Source of the DNA: Gammaproteobacteria bacterium
GTDB taxonomy: Bacteria; Pseudomonadota; Gammaproteobacteria; Burkholderiales; Rhodocyclaceae
Reading direction: 5' to 3'
Assembly: GCA_029289235.1 (NCBI GenBank)
Contig: JARFTZ010000038.1
Coordinates: 62,001-126,000, forward strand
DNA: 64,000 nt
Numbering within the stretch: position 1 is the stretch's first letter; each line of letters starts with the position of its first letter. A program made the position numbers and the translations under genes. The notes under the pieces were generated by a model. The model had not been told where the DNA came from. It was given only the letters and a program-made list of their open reading frames with translations, and did no database searches. Below are positions 1-9,035 of this stretch, piece by piece.

Positions 1-721
1 GGCTCGCGGTTTCCTCGGCGTAGTCGGCGTCCATGATGCGGCTACGCGCTGCATCGGTGTTTTCCTTGGCCGCCGAAAGCTGGGACAGAACGCCTTCGAA
101 GCGCGACTGCAGGGCGCCGAGGTCGGCGCGGCTGTTGCTGACGGTGTTGATGGCCGTATCCAGGGCGCTCATGGCGGCAGTGGCAGCGCTGGCGGAGGCA
201 ATGGAGGTCAGGCTGGCGACATCGACCGAACCAATGGTAATGGCGATCTTTGACTCGGTCCCGGTCGTCGCCCCAATCTGGAAATTGACATCAGAGTAGG
301 TGCCGCTGAGCAATTTCGTGCCGTTGAAGTTCGTGGCATCCATGACACGAGCAACTTCACTGGCCAATGCCGTAAATTCCTTGTTCAGCGCGGCGCGGTT
401 GGTAGAATCGTACTGGCCGGATGCGGCCTGGGTGGCCAACTCGCGCATGCGCTGCAGGTGGGTCGAGACGGTGCTCAAGCCCGCTTCGGCGGTTTGCGCG
501 ACAGAGATGCCGTCATTGGCGTTGCGCATGGCGACCGTCATGCCGCGGCTTTGCGAACTCATTTTCTCAGCGATGGCCAAGCCGGCAGCGTCGTCCTTGG
601 AACTATTGATGCGCAGGCCGGAGGAGAGACGCTGCAGCGAGGTCTTGAGCGCGCTCTGGGATGTGTTCAGGTTGCGCTGGGCGTTCAACGATGCGATGTT
701 GGTGTTGATGGTGAGTGCCAT
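1..721 (-). CDS. fliC: Flagellin, partial (C-terminal end runs off the left edge)
   Basis: Minus-strand reading from ATG at 721: MALTINTNIASLNAQRNLNTSQSALKTSLQRLSSGLRINSSKDDAAGLAIAEKM..., ending in the C-terminal D0/D1 signature ...ARSRIMDADYAEETAS. Not listed in the ORF track because it is open at the edge. Confidence 0.96.
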   Translation of the reverse strand, partial: MALTINTNIASLNAQRNLNTSQSALKTSLQRLSSGLRINSSKDDAAGLAIAEKMSSQSRGMTVAMRNANDGISVAQTAEAGLSTVSTHLQRMRELATQAASGQYDSTNRAALNKEFTALASEVARVMDATNFNGTKLLSGTYSDVNFQIGATTGTESKIAITIGSVDVASLTSIASASAATAAMSALDTAINTVSNSRADLGALQSRFEGVLSQLSAAKENTDAARSRIMDADYAEETAS

Positions 722-807
722 TTTTCGATCTCCTTGGAAGAGCGTGGTCGAGGTTGAATTCCGTTCAGCGATGTGGTTTGCGAAAAATATTTCACCGCTT
801 GTGACCT

Positions 808-834
808 TTAACGGATGGGGGCTGGAGAACTTTA
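808..834 (-). promoter_or_regulatory. Sigma28 (FliA)-type promoter for flagellin
   Basis: Minus strand TAAAGTTC-N11-TCCGTTAA versus consensus TAAAGTTT-N11-GCCGATAA; lies ~87 nt upstream of the flagellin ATG. Confidence 0.75.
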
Positions 835-915
835 GGGATTTTTTTGGAGAGACGGGCTGACGCTATACTTGCGCATCCCGGGCTGGCCGGGAACAGAAAT
901 GGACGGGTTACGAAG

Positions 916-3282
916 ATGCGCCGCATGCATGAACAGGGTCTGGCTGAAATGGCAGCGAAGGCCGGTGATTTCGAGAAGGCCGGCGAGCTTTTCGAGATCG
1001 TCGTCTCCGCCCAGCCGGAGAATCATCGCGCCTGGTGCGGTCTGGGTGAAATTGCAACCCATGTCGGCGATGCAGAGTCGGCGCGCGTGTTTTTCGAGCA
1101 CGCCGTCGGCCTCAGTCCGGATACAGCATCATACCGGCAGCGCCTTGGCGAAGCGTGTTGTCGGATGGGCGAGCTGGGGGAGGGGGTGGCTCAACTCGAA
1201 CGGGCTCTCGCGCTGGCTCCGAAGGACAGCGCGGTCGCCTGCGCCCTGAGCGGCGCCTACGTGGCTTCCGACAACTGGAGCGGCGCGCGGCGGATTCTCG
1301 ACAAGGTCCTGGCAGCAGGCAAGGGGCTGCTGCCTGCACATTACTGCCTGCGCGGCATGGCCCTGCAGCACTTGGGGGAACTGGACGCGGCGCTGGCCGA
1401 TTTCAAGCAGGCTGCGCGCATGGATACCGACTATGCGGATGCCTGGTTGTCCCTGGCTGACCTGTATCGCGTCCGGGAGGAAATCGACAAGGCGGCTCCC
1501 TGCGCGCAACAGGCGCTTGCCCTGGCGCCCGATTCGGCGAACGTGGCGCTGGCCTGTGGCGACATCGAACTGGCCCAAGGCAATTCGCGCCGGGCCGCCG
1601 ATTTTTTCCGGCGCGCCATCGAGCTCGGCATCGATACCCCGCACGTCTGGGCCAAGCTGGGCATCGCCCTGGTGCAGTGCGGCGATACGATTCCGGCAAT
1701 CGATGCCATGGAAAAGGCGCACGAGCTCGGCGTATCCGACGACTGGATTTTCGAGCACATGGGGTTATTGTTCACGACGCGCGGTCAGCTCGACGTGGCG
1801 CGTGAAAACCTAGAAATGGCGGTGGCGCGCCGGCCGGAAAACCTTAACGCCTGGAATATGCTGATTGTCGTTTATTCCAAACTGGGCCTGAGCGAGAAGG
1901 CGCGCCAGTCTGCGGAGACTATCCTGGCTGTCGACCCGCGCCACGTCAATGCGCTGCTCAACCTGGGGAGCTGGTATTCGGACCAGGCGCGGAACGCGGA
2001 GGCGTTGGCCGAGTATCGCAAGGCCCTGGCCGTCAACCCGAAATCGGCGACCGCCTACGTGAATTCGCTGTGGGTGCTGGTGCATTCGAGCGAGTCCTCG
2101 GCGAAGGACGTGCTGCAACTGGCGCGCGAGTTCGATGCTCATTTGTGCCGGCCGTACCTGCGCGCCGACAACTTCCCCGGACGCGACCGGCGTCGCGAGC
2201 GGAAACTGCGGATCGGTTGGCTGACGTCTGATTTTCGCACGCACCCGGTCGCCGCCTTCGTGCTTCCCTTCCTGGACCAGTTCGATCCCGAACAGGTCGA
2301 GTCCGTCGTTTATTACAACTCGGCGGCTGTAGACGAGATTACGCGACGTTGCCGGGCGGCGGTCAGCCTGTGGCGCGAAGTGCTGTCCATCGGCGACGAG
2401 GAGCTGGCCCGGCTGATTGAAAGCGACGAGGTCGACATCCTGATCGACCTCAACGGCAATACCGAAGGCAACCGCCTGCTTGCGGTGGCACGCAAGCCGG
2501 CCCCCGTCGTAGTGACCTGGCTGGGGTTCCCGGGAACGAGCGGCATGTCTGCCATCGACTACATCATCGTCCCGCCGGACCCGGTGCTAGAAGCCGGCGC
2601 CTGGTGCTCCGAAACGCCTTGGCCGTTGCCCGATTGCTATGGGGTGCGCACAGGCATTCCGGATGTGCCGATCCTGCCCGGCCTTCCCTGTGAGCGGACC
2701 GGCCGCCCGTTCACCTTCGGCTGCCTGAACAACTTCCGCAAGGCCAGTCAGGAGACGATCAGACTCTGGGCGGATATCCTCAATCGCGTTCCCGATTCCC
2801 GGTTGGTCGTGGTTGCCCGGGGCGGAAGGGACGGGGCCTTGATCGCCTATATCCATCAACAGTTTGGCCGTCACGGCGTACGACCGGAGCGGCTGGAGAT
2901 CCTCGGTATCCAGCCGCAGCTCGCCTATTTCGGAAGTTACAACGACATCGACCTGGGGCTCGACCCTTTTCCGTTCAATGGCGGAACCACCGGCTACGAT
3001 TCGATCTGGATGGGCGTGCCCTACGTCACCCTGCCGGGTGACATGCTGGTGTCGAGGATGGGCAAGGTCATTCTCGAGAATGTCGGACTCGGCGAACTGG
3101 TCGCGACGGACAAGGATGATTATGTCTCCCGCGCCGTCGCCCTGGCAGCCGATCGCGAACGACTCAAGGCCATGCGCGCCGGGTTGCGTGAACGCATGCT
3201 GGTGAGTCCGCTGATGGACGCGCCGCGCATGGCGCGCAGTCTGGAAAGGGCGTTTCGATCGATGTGGGAACGCTGGTGCTGA
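916..3282 (+). CDS. TPR-repeat O-linked GlcNAc transferase-like (SPINDLY/OGT, GT41-type) protein
   Basis: Multiple TPR units followed by OGT catalytic motifs (RIGWLTSDFRTHPVAAF, TWLGFPGTSGMSAIDYIIVP, FGCLNNFRKAS, DPFPFNGGTTGYDSIWMGVPYVTLPG). ATG at 916 preferred over TTG at 844. Confidence 0.9.
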   Translation: MRRMHEQGLAEMAAKAGDFEKAGELFEIVVSAQPENHRAWCGLGEIATHVGDAESARVFFEHAVGLSPDTASYRQRLGEACCRMGELGEGVAQLERALALAPKDSAVACALSGAYVASDNWSGARRILDKVLAAGKGLLPAHYCLRGMALQHLGELDAALADFKQAARMDTDYADAWLSLADLYRVREEIDKAAPCAQQALALAPDSANVALACGDIELAQGNSRRAADFFRRAIELGIDTPHVWAKLGIALVQCGDTIPAIDAMEKAHELGVSDDWIFEHMGLLFTTRGQLDVARENLEMAVARRPENLNAWNMLIVVYSKLGLSEKARQSAETILAVDPRHVNALLNLGSWYSDQARNAEALAEYRKALAVNPKSATAYVNSLWVLVHSSESSAKDVLQLAREFDAHLCRPYLRADNFPGRDRRRERKLRIGWLTSDFRTHPVAAFVLPFLDQFDPEQVESVVYYNSAAVDEITRRCRAAVSLWREVLSIGDEELARLIESDEVDILIDLNGNTEGNRLLAVARKPAPVVVTWLGFPGTSGMSAIDYIIVPPDPVLEAGAWCSETPWPLPDCYGVRTGIPDVPILPGLPCERTGRPFTFGCLNNFRKASQETIRLWADILNRVPDSRLVVVARGGRDGALIAYIHQQFGRHGVRPERLEILGIQPQLAYFGSYNDIDLGLDPFPFNGGTTGYDSIWMGVPYVTLPGDMLVSRMGKVILENVGLGELVATDKDDYVSRAVALAADRERLKAMRAGLRERMLVSPLMDAPRMARSLERAFRSMWERWC

Positions 3283-3390
3283 TGGTCACCTGATTGAACA
3301 CAACCTAGCCTTTTGATGGATGCTGACGGCTTTGCGCTGGCGTTGGAACAGGCCTTTGGTGGGGTGTGGGGCCAGTGGGTATCGCATCGA

Positions 3391-4260
3391 TCACTCTGAA
3401 TAAGCAACTCCGATTGCACCGAACACCGCCGCCGGGGTGGCTGGGATTACGTTGAGGTGTGCTTCGGCATTCTCGATTTCCTCATCGAGATGGGTCATAT
3501 ACTCAGCCACGATCGCGTCAAAATGGTTGGCGAGGATTTCAGAGCTTGGGTCCAGGTTGCTAATGACAGCTAATCCACTGGGGTAAGTTGGAATGGTGAA
3601 AACCTTAAGATCCGGTCGGAAGCGTCGCAGGATCGGAATGAGTTTCCATGTGTCTCCAAGCCAGAATTGACTGATGCGTTCACGCATGGCGGTAATCGGC
3701 TCTACCGGGAAAATATCGTGAACCAGCACCACGGTTTGTTTGTGCCCGTCACGCTCAACGTTCATGAAGTCTCTTAGCGTTTGATCGAAGGTATGCAGGC
3801 CGTCCAGAAAAGCCATGTCAAGAATGTCGCCACCCAATAGCTTCTTGATGTCATAGTCCAAGAAGAAGCGGTCGGATGTTGTCCTGAAAAGCTGGGTTCT
3901 GGCGTGTAGTGAGCACTCAATCTTGAATGCCGGGTCAACGCCGATGGCAAGGCTTGGCTCCTTGGCCAAGGCTAGGGTGTTGCCGCCAGCAATGCCAATT
4001 TCCAGGTATCCGCGCGGTTTAAGGACTCGGTGGAACGCAGAGAGCCATTCTTGATAGTTGGCGCCAGGGAAGCGCCGTTTGGCTTCGTTATGTCCAATTT
4101 TCGTGGCAACCGAGCCAAGAATCTTTGTTGCATCGGGTTGCTCAGGGAAGTTGACGAGGATGTCTGCGCACAGTTGGCGAGCAAGATATAAATCGTCGTT
4201 CTTGAGGGCGTTTTCCAATTGTTCGATGACATCTTCGAGCATTACTTCGACGTTTTCCAC
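3391..4260 (-). CDS. Class I SAM-dependent methyltransferase
   Basis: GYLEIGIAGGNTLALAKEPSLAIGVDP... and DMAFLDGLHTFDQTLRDF typical of Methyltransf_24-like enzymes; short helical N-terminal repeat region. Confidence 0.75.
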   Translation of the reverse strand: MENVEVMLEDVIEQLENALKNDDLYLARQLCADILVNFPEQPDATKILGSVATKIGHNEAKRRFPGANYQEWLSAFHRVLKPRGYLEIGIAGGNTLALAKEPSLAIGVDPAFKIECSLHARTQLFRTTSDRFFLDYDIKKLLGGDILDMAFLDGLHTFDQTLRDFMNVERDGHKQTVVLVHDIFPVEPITAMRERISQFWLGDTWKLIPILRRFRPDLKVFTIPTYPSGLAVISNLDPSSEILANHFDAIVAEYMTHLDEEIENAEAHLNVIPATPAAVFGAIGVAYSE

Positions 4261-4276
4261 GAGGCCTCCTTGAAAT

Positions 4277-5800
4277 TTATTCTGTTACTGTCGGCGTTGA
4301 TTTTACGGCTGCCCGGCCTTTTTTCTTGATGACTGCGATCGCATCGGTTCCATTCAGGCCAAATTTACGATCCTGGCTATCATAGAAATGTATGTACTCG
4401 ATGTCATTAGCCAAGGTTTTCAGATCGTCCTGGCTAATATAGCTGCTGAAAACTGGCCGTCGATTAGCCAGCATCCGCAATACTTCCAGCGTTTTTGTGA
4501 CGCCTTTTGGTTCGAGGGGACTGGGCTGGTAGTGGAGATCTTCGATAATGTAATAGCCACCGGCTGTGAGATAGGGGAAGAGGGTTTTTAGCGCTATTTG
4601 TTGGTGATGGGAGGCGTGGCTCGCATCGTCGATGATTATGTCCATAGGGGTACCTGTTTCCCGAAGCATCGATTCCAGGTCACTTGGTGCTCCCATGTCT
4701 CCGCGAAAGATCTTGACGCCTTTCGGGCATGGGTAGGCTGAGAAGTCGGCAATGTCAAAGCCGAAGATTTCTGCGTTTGGGCAGTAGTCTCTCCACATCG
4801 AGAGACTCGGTGCTTCATCGTACGGACCGCCGGGGTTACGTGCCTGAACGTCGTGGCGAAGCAGGCCTAATTCAAGCAAGCGGAATGGCATTGTGCGCAA
4901 TGGTGCCAGGTAGTGGGCATATACCTCGGCATAACCGTGAGCGTTGAAGTAGATGGTGCCTTTGTCTGAGTGATAGCGGTTGGCTAGCGTCGTCAGGAAG
5001 TCTACGGGCGGGGCGAACGTTAGGTGCTTTGGCAGCCCTATCTTCAGGTAGTGCTCACGTGGAGATAGTCCGGAGTTGAGAACTTCAGGGTGCATCCAAA
5101 CGTAATAGCGTTCATCGAAGTTCGCGGGGATTCGGGCTTGATCACCGCGCCGCCAATTGACGAACGGATTGTCATCGATGCTGCCGGGCAAATGGCCGTA
5201 GGTGAAATGATTGCGCCACGCCACGAAATCAAGCGAGAGTTGGTCGCGCCGGGAAAAGCGGAGAACCTGTTCGAACCACGCTTCCGAAAGGCGAATGAGA
5301 TCTGGCTCGTTGTGTCGGCGAAGTAGCATGGTCCCGGTAATTAATCCGGCTTGGCGTGGAAATCCCGCTGCTTCATAAAAGTCCATTTGCTCGCGGACGC
5401 GTACCTCTGCATCAAAGCCCAATAGGATAACTGCCTCCGCTTCCTCGTAGGCGCAATTGCGAGGGTGAGCCAAGGCTTGCAAGCTGGGGCGATCTGGGGT
5501 TGCGTAAAGCGAGAAAATGGCTTCAGGAGGGGTCAGAAACTGAAGGCTGCTATCGACGTATAGTGAGTACTCATAGTTCGACAAGTACTTGTGCGGGAGG
5601 ATTTTTGGGCGGCGCGACTCGCGTTGAGGATCTAGTCCACCGGGTTCCATTAGGACGATCTTCCATGTTTCGGAGCGTAGGTCAGGATTGTCGGTAAAGC
5701 AGATTTTGTCGAAAGCCATGGTATTGCAGGGGAAAGCATCTTCACTGATTCCGAAGCTGCCGGTTGCAACGGTGTAGACAACATGACGGTTTGCGCTCAT
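4277..5800 (-). CDS. Putative DUF616/TOD1-like glycosyltransferase fused to a C-terminal SAM methyltransferase
   Basis: N-term VVYTVATGSFGISEDAF...PKILPHKYLSNYEYSLYVDSSLQF (DUF616-like), middle YYVWMHPEVLNSGLSPREHYLKIG linker, C-term FRLLELGLLRHD...NAEIFGFDIADFS...DIIIDDASHASHHQ methyltransferase. Confidence 0.65.
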   Translation of the reverse strand: MSANRHVVYTVATGSFGISEDAFPCNTMAFDKICFTDNPDLRSETWKIVLMEPGGLDPQRESRRPKILPHKYLSNYEYSLYVDSSLQFLTPPEAIFSLYATPDRPSLQALAHPRNCAYEEAEAVILLGFDAEVRVREQMDFYEAAGFPRQAGLITGTMLLRRHNEPDLIRLSEAWFEQVLRFSRRDQLSLDFVAWRNHFTYGHLPGSIDDNPFVNWRRGDQARIPANFDERYYVWMHPEVLNSGLSPREHYLKIGLPKHLTFAPPVDFLTTLANRYHSDKGTIYFNAHGYAEVYAHYLAPLRTMPFRLLELGLLRHDVQARNPGGPYDEAPSLSMWRDYCPNAEIFGFDIADFSAYPCPKGVKIFRGDMGAPSDLESMLRETGTPMDIIIDDASHASHHQQIALKTLFPYLTAGGYYIIEDLHYQPSPLEPKGVTKTLEVLRMLANRRPVFSSYISQDDLKTLANDIEYIHFYDSQDRKFGLNGTDAIAVIKKKGRAAVKSTPTVTE

Positions 5801-5867
5801 TTATGGATTCCGGGCGAAATGGATAGGCGGGTGGATGGTTTTGGCTGCTGGAAGTTGGGGGGGCGCT

Positions 5868-6377
5868 TCAAACAGGCGCCTTGATGACTCGGTTTTTCCC
5901 TGTTTGTTTTGCGTGGTGCATTGCGTGATCTGCTCGGTCGATGATACTGGCTTGGCTGTCGTCAGGTCGCATTTGCGTGACGCCGGCGCTGAAAGTGATC
6001 AGGACATTGTCGTTGTCGTGCAGGAAAAATTTCTTGGTCAGTTTACGCTGAAGTTGTGTGATGGCAGTGGCAGCCTCCTCGAGTTCGGTCTCTGGCAGAA
6101 GGGGGGTGAATTCCTCGCCACCGTAACGTGCCACCGTATCCTGCGGGCGAAGTGTTTCACGGCAGGCAGCGGCCAGGTGGACAAGCGCTTGGTCACCGGC
6201 GTTGTGTCCCATTGAGTCGTTCAGTTTCTTGAAGTTGTCGATATCCAGTAAGGCGACGCATAGCGATGTTTCGTGCCGGGCTGCGCGAGCGACTTCCTTG
6301 TCCATGATTTCCTCGAGCCTGCAGCGATTCAGTGCCTCGGTCAGTTGGTCGTGAAGGATGGGAATTTCAACAGCCAT
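5868..6377 (-). CDS. GGDEF-domain diguanylate cyclase (short, domain only)
   Basis: LLDIDNFKKLNDSMGHNAGDQAL...ARYGGEEFTPLLPET...; ORF can extend to 6452, but MAVEIPILHDQLTEALNR is a more plausible start. Confidence 0.75.
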   Translation of the reverse strand: MAVEIPILHDQLTEALNRCRLEEIMDKEVARAARHETSLCVALLDIDNFKKLNDSMGHNAGDQALVHLAAACRETLRPQDTVARYGGEEFTPLLPETELEEAATAITQLQRKLTKKFFLHDNDNVLITFSAGVTQMRPDDSQASIIDRADHAMHHAKQTGKNRVIKAPV

Positions 6378-6464
6378 GCACGAAGTATCTCCGTCCCTTC
6401 CGCCCATCGTCAACCGTGCTTTTTCACCCGCTTTCCGGGTCGCTTCAAGCAATTTGCACTGAAA

Positions 6465-6524
6465 TTCGTGTCTGTTCCCCTGAAAACGCGCTTAGCCTTT
6501 CATTTTCAGGGGAACAGACACGAA
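6465..6524. repeat. Perfect 22-bp inverted repeat with 16-nt spacer
   Basis: TTCGTGTCTGTTCCCCTGAAAA (6465-6486) and TTTTCAGGGGAACAGACACGAA (6503-6524). Confidence 0.9.
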
Positions 6525-7060
6525 CGCTCCCGTCGGGCAGCATCAGAAGCCTGCGATACCACGCAATCCGTTGATCGAACTCGAACGCCGGAATCGGCTG
6601 CGCCAGTTGCATGACGGCAATGGTCAGTACGCGATACTGCGTGGCGAACACGCGCCACTCTCCTTCGCCTGTTTCGGCAACTGAATAGACCCATTCGTGT
6701 TTCACCGTCCACCACAAGTGCTCGACGAAGATGCTGTCATGACAACACCCGCGACCGTCCATGCTGATCTGGATGTCGTGCGTCTTCAGTACATCCGTCA
6801 ATTCCGCACTGGTGAATTGGCACCCCCGGTCGGTGTTGAAGATCTCCGGCGTGCCATAGCACGCCAGGGCTTCTCTCAGCGCGGTTGTGCAGAAGTCGGT
6901 GGTCAGCGTGTTCGATAGCCGCCAGTCCAGCACCTTGCGGGTCGCCGAGTCCAGAATGGCACACAGCTACAGAAAGCCATGACGCATGCGGATGTGGGTG
7001 ATAACGGTAGCCCGGACGTGGTCGGGGGCTCGATGTTCAGTCCGCGCAGGATATAACTCT
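6525..7060 (-). mobile_element. Decayed IS3-family OrfB (rve integrase) remnant
   Basis: ILDSATRKVLDWRLSNTLTTDFCTTALREALACYGTPEIFNTDRGCQFTSAELTDVLKTHDIQISMDGRG...IFVEHLWWTVKHEWVY; in-frame stop inside HGFL*LCAIL and an apparent frameshift upstream; no OrfA found. Confidence 0.8.
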
Positions 7061-8830
7061 GTTCTTCCCCGTCGCTTTCGCGGTATACATTGCCTCGTCC
7101 GCCCGCTTGACCGCTCTGGCCTGTGTGTCGTCGTTCCGCACTTCGGTGACGCCGGCGCTGAAGGTGATCAGCACCTTCTCGTTGTTGGCGAGGAAAAAGC
7201 GCCGGGTCAGTTCGCGCTGGACGCGGGTCAGCGCCTTGCTGGCATCTTCCGCTCCTGTGTCCGGCAGCAGGATGATGAACTCCTCTCCGCCGAAGCGGGC
7301 CAGGGTGTCTTGCGGGCGCAGCGTGTCGCGGATGACAGACACGAGGTGGATCAGGGCGGCGTCGCCGGCGTCGTGGCCGAGCGAATCGTTGAGCTTCTTG
7401 AAATTGTCGATGTCGAGCAGGGCGACGCATAGCGGCGACTGGCGGCGGCGGGCGCGGGCGATTTCGCTGTCGTAGATTTCGTCGAAGCCGCGGCGGTTGA
7501 GGGCGCCGGTCAGCTGGTCGTGGCGGACCAGCCGGCTGGCCTTGTCGAGTTCGGCCTGCAACTCATTGACGCGCCGTTCGGCGTCTTCGACGCGCTGGCG
7601 GGTGGCGCGCAGTTCGTCGCGGGAGCGTTGGGCGTTGAACTGGACGGCGCGTGTTTCGCGAATGACCTCGGCCATCACGTCTTCGAGCTGCGTAATGTCC
7701 TCGGCCTGGCTGATCTTGGTGACGCAGACTTCGATCTTGTCGTGGTAATCGGAGGTCGAATCGGCAAATTCGGCGAGGTGGTCAACGAAACCGGCGAGCA
7801 GCTGCTTCAGCGCTTCCTTGGCTTCGCTCAGGCTGTGCTTGAGCTGGCTTTGCTTGAAAATGACTTCTTTCAAGCGCTGCTCGGCGTCGTGAATCGTGCG
7901 CAGGTTCATCGGGCGGGCGACGATCTCCTGCACGATTTCGATCTGGCCGTTAAGCCAGCGGTCGTCGACGACCAGTTCACTGATGTTCTCGATGACGAGT
8001 TGCAGCAGGTTCAACGTGCCGGAGCGCAACTCGGCGCGGTCCTCGGCGACGAATTCGAGTCGGTAGGCAAAACGCTTGATGTCGGCCATAAGGTCGTCGA
8101 GCATCTTGAGCGTCGTCGCCGCACGGACGGCGGCGGCGAGCGTTTTGGCCTGGCTGGTCAGTTCCGGTTCATCGCCGAGTTGCGTGGCGAGAATGGTCTC
8201 CAGAGTGAAAGCAAAGCCTTCGCGGACTTCTGCCAGCAGTTCGCTGGCGCGGCTGAACGGCATCGTCGGCGAGCGGGCGGGGGCTTCCGGCGCGCTTTCG
8301 GGTTCCTCGGCGACATGCGCAGCGAGTTCAATCTGGTCGGACGCGGCTTCGTTTGAAGACCATGAGCGGATGAGGTTCTGCAGTCGGCCGAACAGCAACT
8401 CGCTGTTCGTCCCACCGGCAGCCAGGAGGCGGTCGAGCGACTCGCGCTTGCGCGCCTGGGTGAGGCCGCTCTGCTTGGCTTCCCATTGGCGGAGCAGTTC
8501 GGTAATGAGTTCGTTCCACGGCTGATCGGCTTCGCTGCTGTGCTCGCGGATGAACTCGACCAGCGGCGTGCGGAACTCGTCCCAGTCTTCACTTTTCAGC
8601 GCCTGGTCGAGTTGCCGCGCAAGGCGTTGCTGCGCCGGTGTTTCGCGTGGCAGGGACTGCAATAGCGCCTTGAACTCGCGCTCCGCGCCGGCGCTGGTAG
8701 CTCGCTCCTGCACGCCTGCGATTTCGTTGTAGATCGCCCGGTAGTTTTCGGGCGACGGGGCCAGGCGTCGCGACAAAAGCTGCTTCAATGTTTCCCGCGC
8801 AATTTCCGAGGGATTGGTGAGCGTTGCCAT
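7037..8830 (-). CDS. Diguanylate cyclase with long N-terminal helical region and C-terminal GGDEF domain
   Basis: ...LVRHDQLTGALNRRGFDEIYDSEIARARRRQSPLCVALLDIDNFKKLNDSLGHDAGDAALIHL...ARFGGEEFIILLPDTGAEDA... Confidence 0.9.
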   Translation of the reverse strand: MATLTNPSEIARETLKQLLSRRLAPSPENYRAIYNEIAGVQERATSAGAEREFKALLQSLPRETPAQQRLARQLDQALKSEDWDEFRTPLVEFIREHSSEADQPWNELITELLRQWEAKQSGLTQARKRESLDRLLAAGGTNSELLFGRLQNLIRSWSSNEAASDQIELAAHVAEEPESAPEAPARSPTMPFSRASELLAEVREGFAFTLETILATQLGDEPELTSQAKTLAAAVRAATTLKMLDDLMADIKRFAYRLEFVAEDRAELRSGTLNLLQLVIENISELVVDDRWLNGQIEIVQEIVARPMNLRTIHDAEQRLKEVIFKQSQLKHSLSEAKEALKQLLAGFVDHLAEFADSTSDYHDKIEVCVTKISQAEDITQLEDVMAEVIRETRAVQFNAQRSRDELRATRQRVEDAERRVNELQAELDKASRLVRHDQLTGALNRRGFDEIYDSEIARARRRQSPLCVALLDIDNFKKLNDSLGHDAGDAALIHLVSVIRDTLRPQDTLARFGGEEFIILLPDTGAEDASKALTRVQRELTRRFFLANNEKVLITFSAGVTEVRNDDTQARAVKRADEAMYTAKATGKNRVISCAD

Positions 8831-8901
8831 GCGTTGCCATGTCCAAGATCGTGGGATCGGGGGATTATAGCTGCGCGGGTGCGGCGCGGATTCTCTTCAG
8901 C

Positions 8902-8907
8902 TATAAT
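8902..8907 (+). promoter_or_regulatory. Candidate -10 element for the tRNA
   Basis: Exact TATAAT, GC-rich discriminator, ~23 nt upstream of mature tRNA 5' end; no convincing -35 seen. Confidence 0.5.
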
Positions 8908-8930
8908 TCGCGCCTCCGCAACACGCGGTG

Positions 8931-9004
8931 GCCCCCGTAGCATGAAGGTCGTGCAGTTGATTTGTAATCATCAGGTGTTGGTTCGATTCCGACCGGGGGC
9001 ACCA
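8931..9004 (+). tRNA. tRNA-Thr(TGT), noncanonical D-arm
   Basis: Acceptor GCCCCCG/CGGGGGC, T-arm GTTGG-TTCGATT-CCGAC, anticodon loop TTTGTAA, encoded ACCA end; folded by hand. Confidence 0.8.
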
Positions 9005-9035
9005 AGCAAGATGCCGATACCGGATTTGTTCAATG

